DNA of 16,098 bases from the NCBI RefSeq assembly GCF_002811955.1, contig NZ_NPEF01000080.1, positions 1-16,098 of the forward strand, in the 5' to 3' direction. The translations under genes were made by a program, and so were the position numbers. A model generated the notes under the pieces. That model did no database searches. It worked only from the letters and a program-made list of their open reading frames with translations, and had not been told where the DNA came from. The first letter of the stretch is position 1. The number at the start of each line of letters is the position of its first letter. The DNA comes from Leptospira ellisii (GTDB lineage Bacteria; Spirochaetota; Leptospiria; Leptospirales; Leptospiraceae). Below, one piece after another: positions 15,381-16,098 of this stretch.

Positions 15381-15417
15381 GGGAAACGTGGTCCGACGTT
15401 TCGGACGACGTTTTCCC
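15381..15417 (-). promoter_or_regulatory. Long imperfect hairpin between metQ and metN
   Basis: On the plus strand, GGGAAACGT (15381-15389) pairs with ACGTTTTCCC (15408-15417) with one bulged T. GTCCG (15391-15395) pairs with CGGAC (15402-15406) inside, around the 6-base loop ACGTTT, with a single G-G mismatch between the two blocks. On the transcribed (minus) strand it lies just before metN and is not followed by a T-tract. It is more likely an RNA processing or stability element, or a partial attenuator setting the metQ:metNI ratio, than a full terminator. Confidence 0.5.
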
Positions 15418-15478
15418 GATGATATTCGATTCCGCATAACGTCCTTCTTGATCGGCGACTCGGCGTCGAAGGAACCTT

Positions 15479-16098
15479 TTACTTTCGTTTTAAAAGCCAA
15501 TCCGGTTTTTGAAAACCGCGGAAATCCGCGTCGATCGTCTTTTCGAATTCCGGAGAATACACGGACTCAACGATGTCCTTCGCGAAAACGGCGTCCTTTT
15601 CGTTCGCACGCACGACGATGATGTTCTTGTGTTCTTCGGCGAGCGATTCCAACTTCAAAGCCTTGGTAAGATCCAAACCGGAAGCGATCGCGAAGTTACC
15701 GTTCACCGCCGCGACCTCCGCGCTTTGCAAAGAACGCGGAAGCTGGGCCGCTTCCAGAGGTTTGAGATCCAACTTTTTGGGATTTTCGATCACGTCCGCA
15801 AGAGAGGCTTTGGCGGGGTTTGCGTCCGGAGATACTTTCAACAATCCTAATTCTTGAAACAGTTTCAGTGCGCGCAGCTGGTTGGTCGGATCGTTGGGAA
15901 GAGTGACCGTTCCTCCGACCGGTATCGCCTGAACGGATCCGCTTTTCCCCGCGAAAATCGCCATAGGAGCGGTGGGAACGGAGACGATCGAAGCCAGATT
16001 CAGATTCTTATCCTTGGAGAACTTACCCAGATAAACCGCGTGCTGAAATAGGTTCGCATCTATATCCCCGTTTTCTAATGCAAGATTCGGTTGGATAT
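15479..16098 (-). CDS. metQ: Methionine-binding lipoprotein MetQ, C-terminal part (gene runs off the right edge)
   Basis: The frame is open from the right edge to the stop at 15479, giving 205 residues. The visible part starts IQPNLALENGDIDANLFQHA, the NlpA/MetQ pattern in which the binding protein contacts methionine. VPTAPMAIFAGKSGSVQAIP and GGTVTLPNDPTNQLRALKLF follow; the latter lines the ligand pocket. It ends at QKPDWLLKRK, typical for MetQ. An internal ATG at 15964 is not the start, because the frame continues upstream with clear MetQ sequence. The signal peptide and lipobox are outside the window. As the first visible gene of metQ-metN-metI, it should be anchored to the membrane and deliver methionine to MetI. 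Confidence 0.95.
   Translation of the reverse strand, partial: IQPNLALENGDIDANLFQHAVYLGKFSKDKNLNLASIVSVPTAPMAIFAGKSGSVQAIPVGGTVTLPNDPTNQLRALKLFQELGLLKVSPDANPAKASLADVIENPKKLDLKPLEAAQLPRSLQSAEVAAVNGNFAIASGLDLTKALKLESLAEEHKNIIVVRANEKDAVFAKDIVESVYSPEFEKTIDADFRGFQKPDWLLKRK

Noticed and set aside
15367..15478. SAM riboswitch or other methionine-sensing RNA in the metQ-metN gap
   Set aside because: The gap holds one imperfect hairpin and none of the multi-helix junction expected. A leader riboswitch would lie upstream of metQ, outside the window.
1..16098. CRISPR array, tRNA/rRNA genes, insertion sequences, prophage
   Set aside because: No regularly spaced direct repeats, cloverleaf-like segments, transposase, integrase or phage structural genes were seen. 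The DUF736-like gene alone is not enough to call a prophage.

Overview
The window looks like chromosomal DNA of a spirochaete close to Leptospira, from a lineage with roughly balanced base composition. This is inferred from gene content and style, since no marker gene is present. The signs are many lipoproteins with loose spirochaete-type lipoboxes, a tandem DUF1566 lipoprotein, a PAS-GAF-SpoIIE phosphatase, weak Shine-Dalgarno sites with some TTG/GTG starts, and small transcription units that often change strand. No rRNA, tRNA, CRISPR array, transposase or integrase was seen.

Left part (1-5482). A truncated lipoprotein gene and a DUF374 acyltransferase lie on the minus strand. A roughly 400-base gap without a convincing gene follows. 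Then come three plus-strand genes: a bile acid:sodium symporter (BASS) family transporter, a putative lipoprotein carrying a complete HExxHxxGxxH zinc-protease motif, and an EamA/DMT transporter. The DMT gene converges on a minus-strand lipoprotein with two DUF1566 (Lcl) domains. A perfect 16-bp inverted repeat follows the BASS gene.

Middle (5742-10586). A PAS-GAF-SpoIIE serine/threonine phosphatase lies on the minus strand. It faces, across a 398-base divergent spacer rich in small palindromes, two small plus-strand genes. One encodes a 44-residue charged helical protein. The other encodes an 89-residue protein with a short beta-rich core, an acidic linker and an SSB-like C-terminal tip (EEDFPF). 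Next is a likely lemA operon: lipoprotein LemA, a secreted or membrane TPM-domain protein with a Gly/Ser-rich tail, and a second TPM-domain protein without a clear membrane anchor.

Right part (10675-16098). A stand-alone sufE-like gene (minus) is divergent from an uncharacterised lipoprotein that ends in a strong intrinsic terminator. A zinc-independent MDR oxidoreductase follows, ending in a hairpin terminator. The last block, on the minus strand, is a methionine ABC importer in the order metQ-metN-metI. metQ is cut by the window edge, metN and metI overlap by 4 bases, and a long imperfect hairpin sits between metQ and metN.

Most of the window is ordinary housekeeping and envelope gene content. 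The best candidates for something undescribed are the small two-gene unit at 7862-8362 with its structured leader, and the metzincin-like lipoprotein at 2295-2987.
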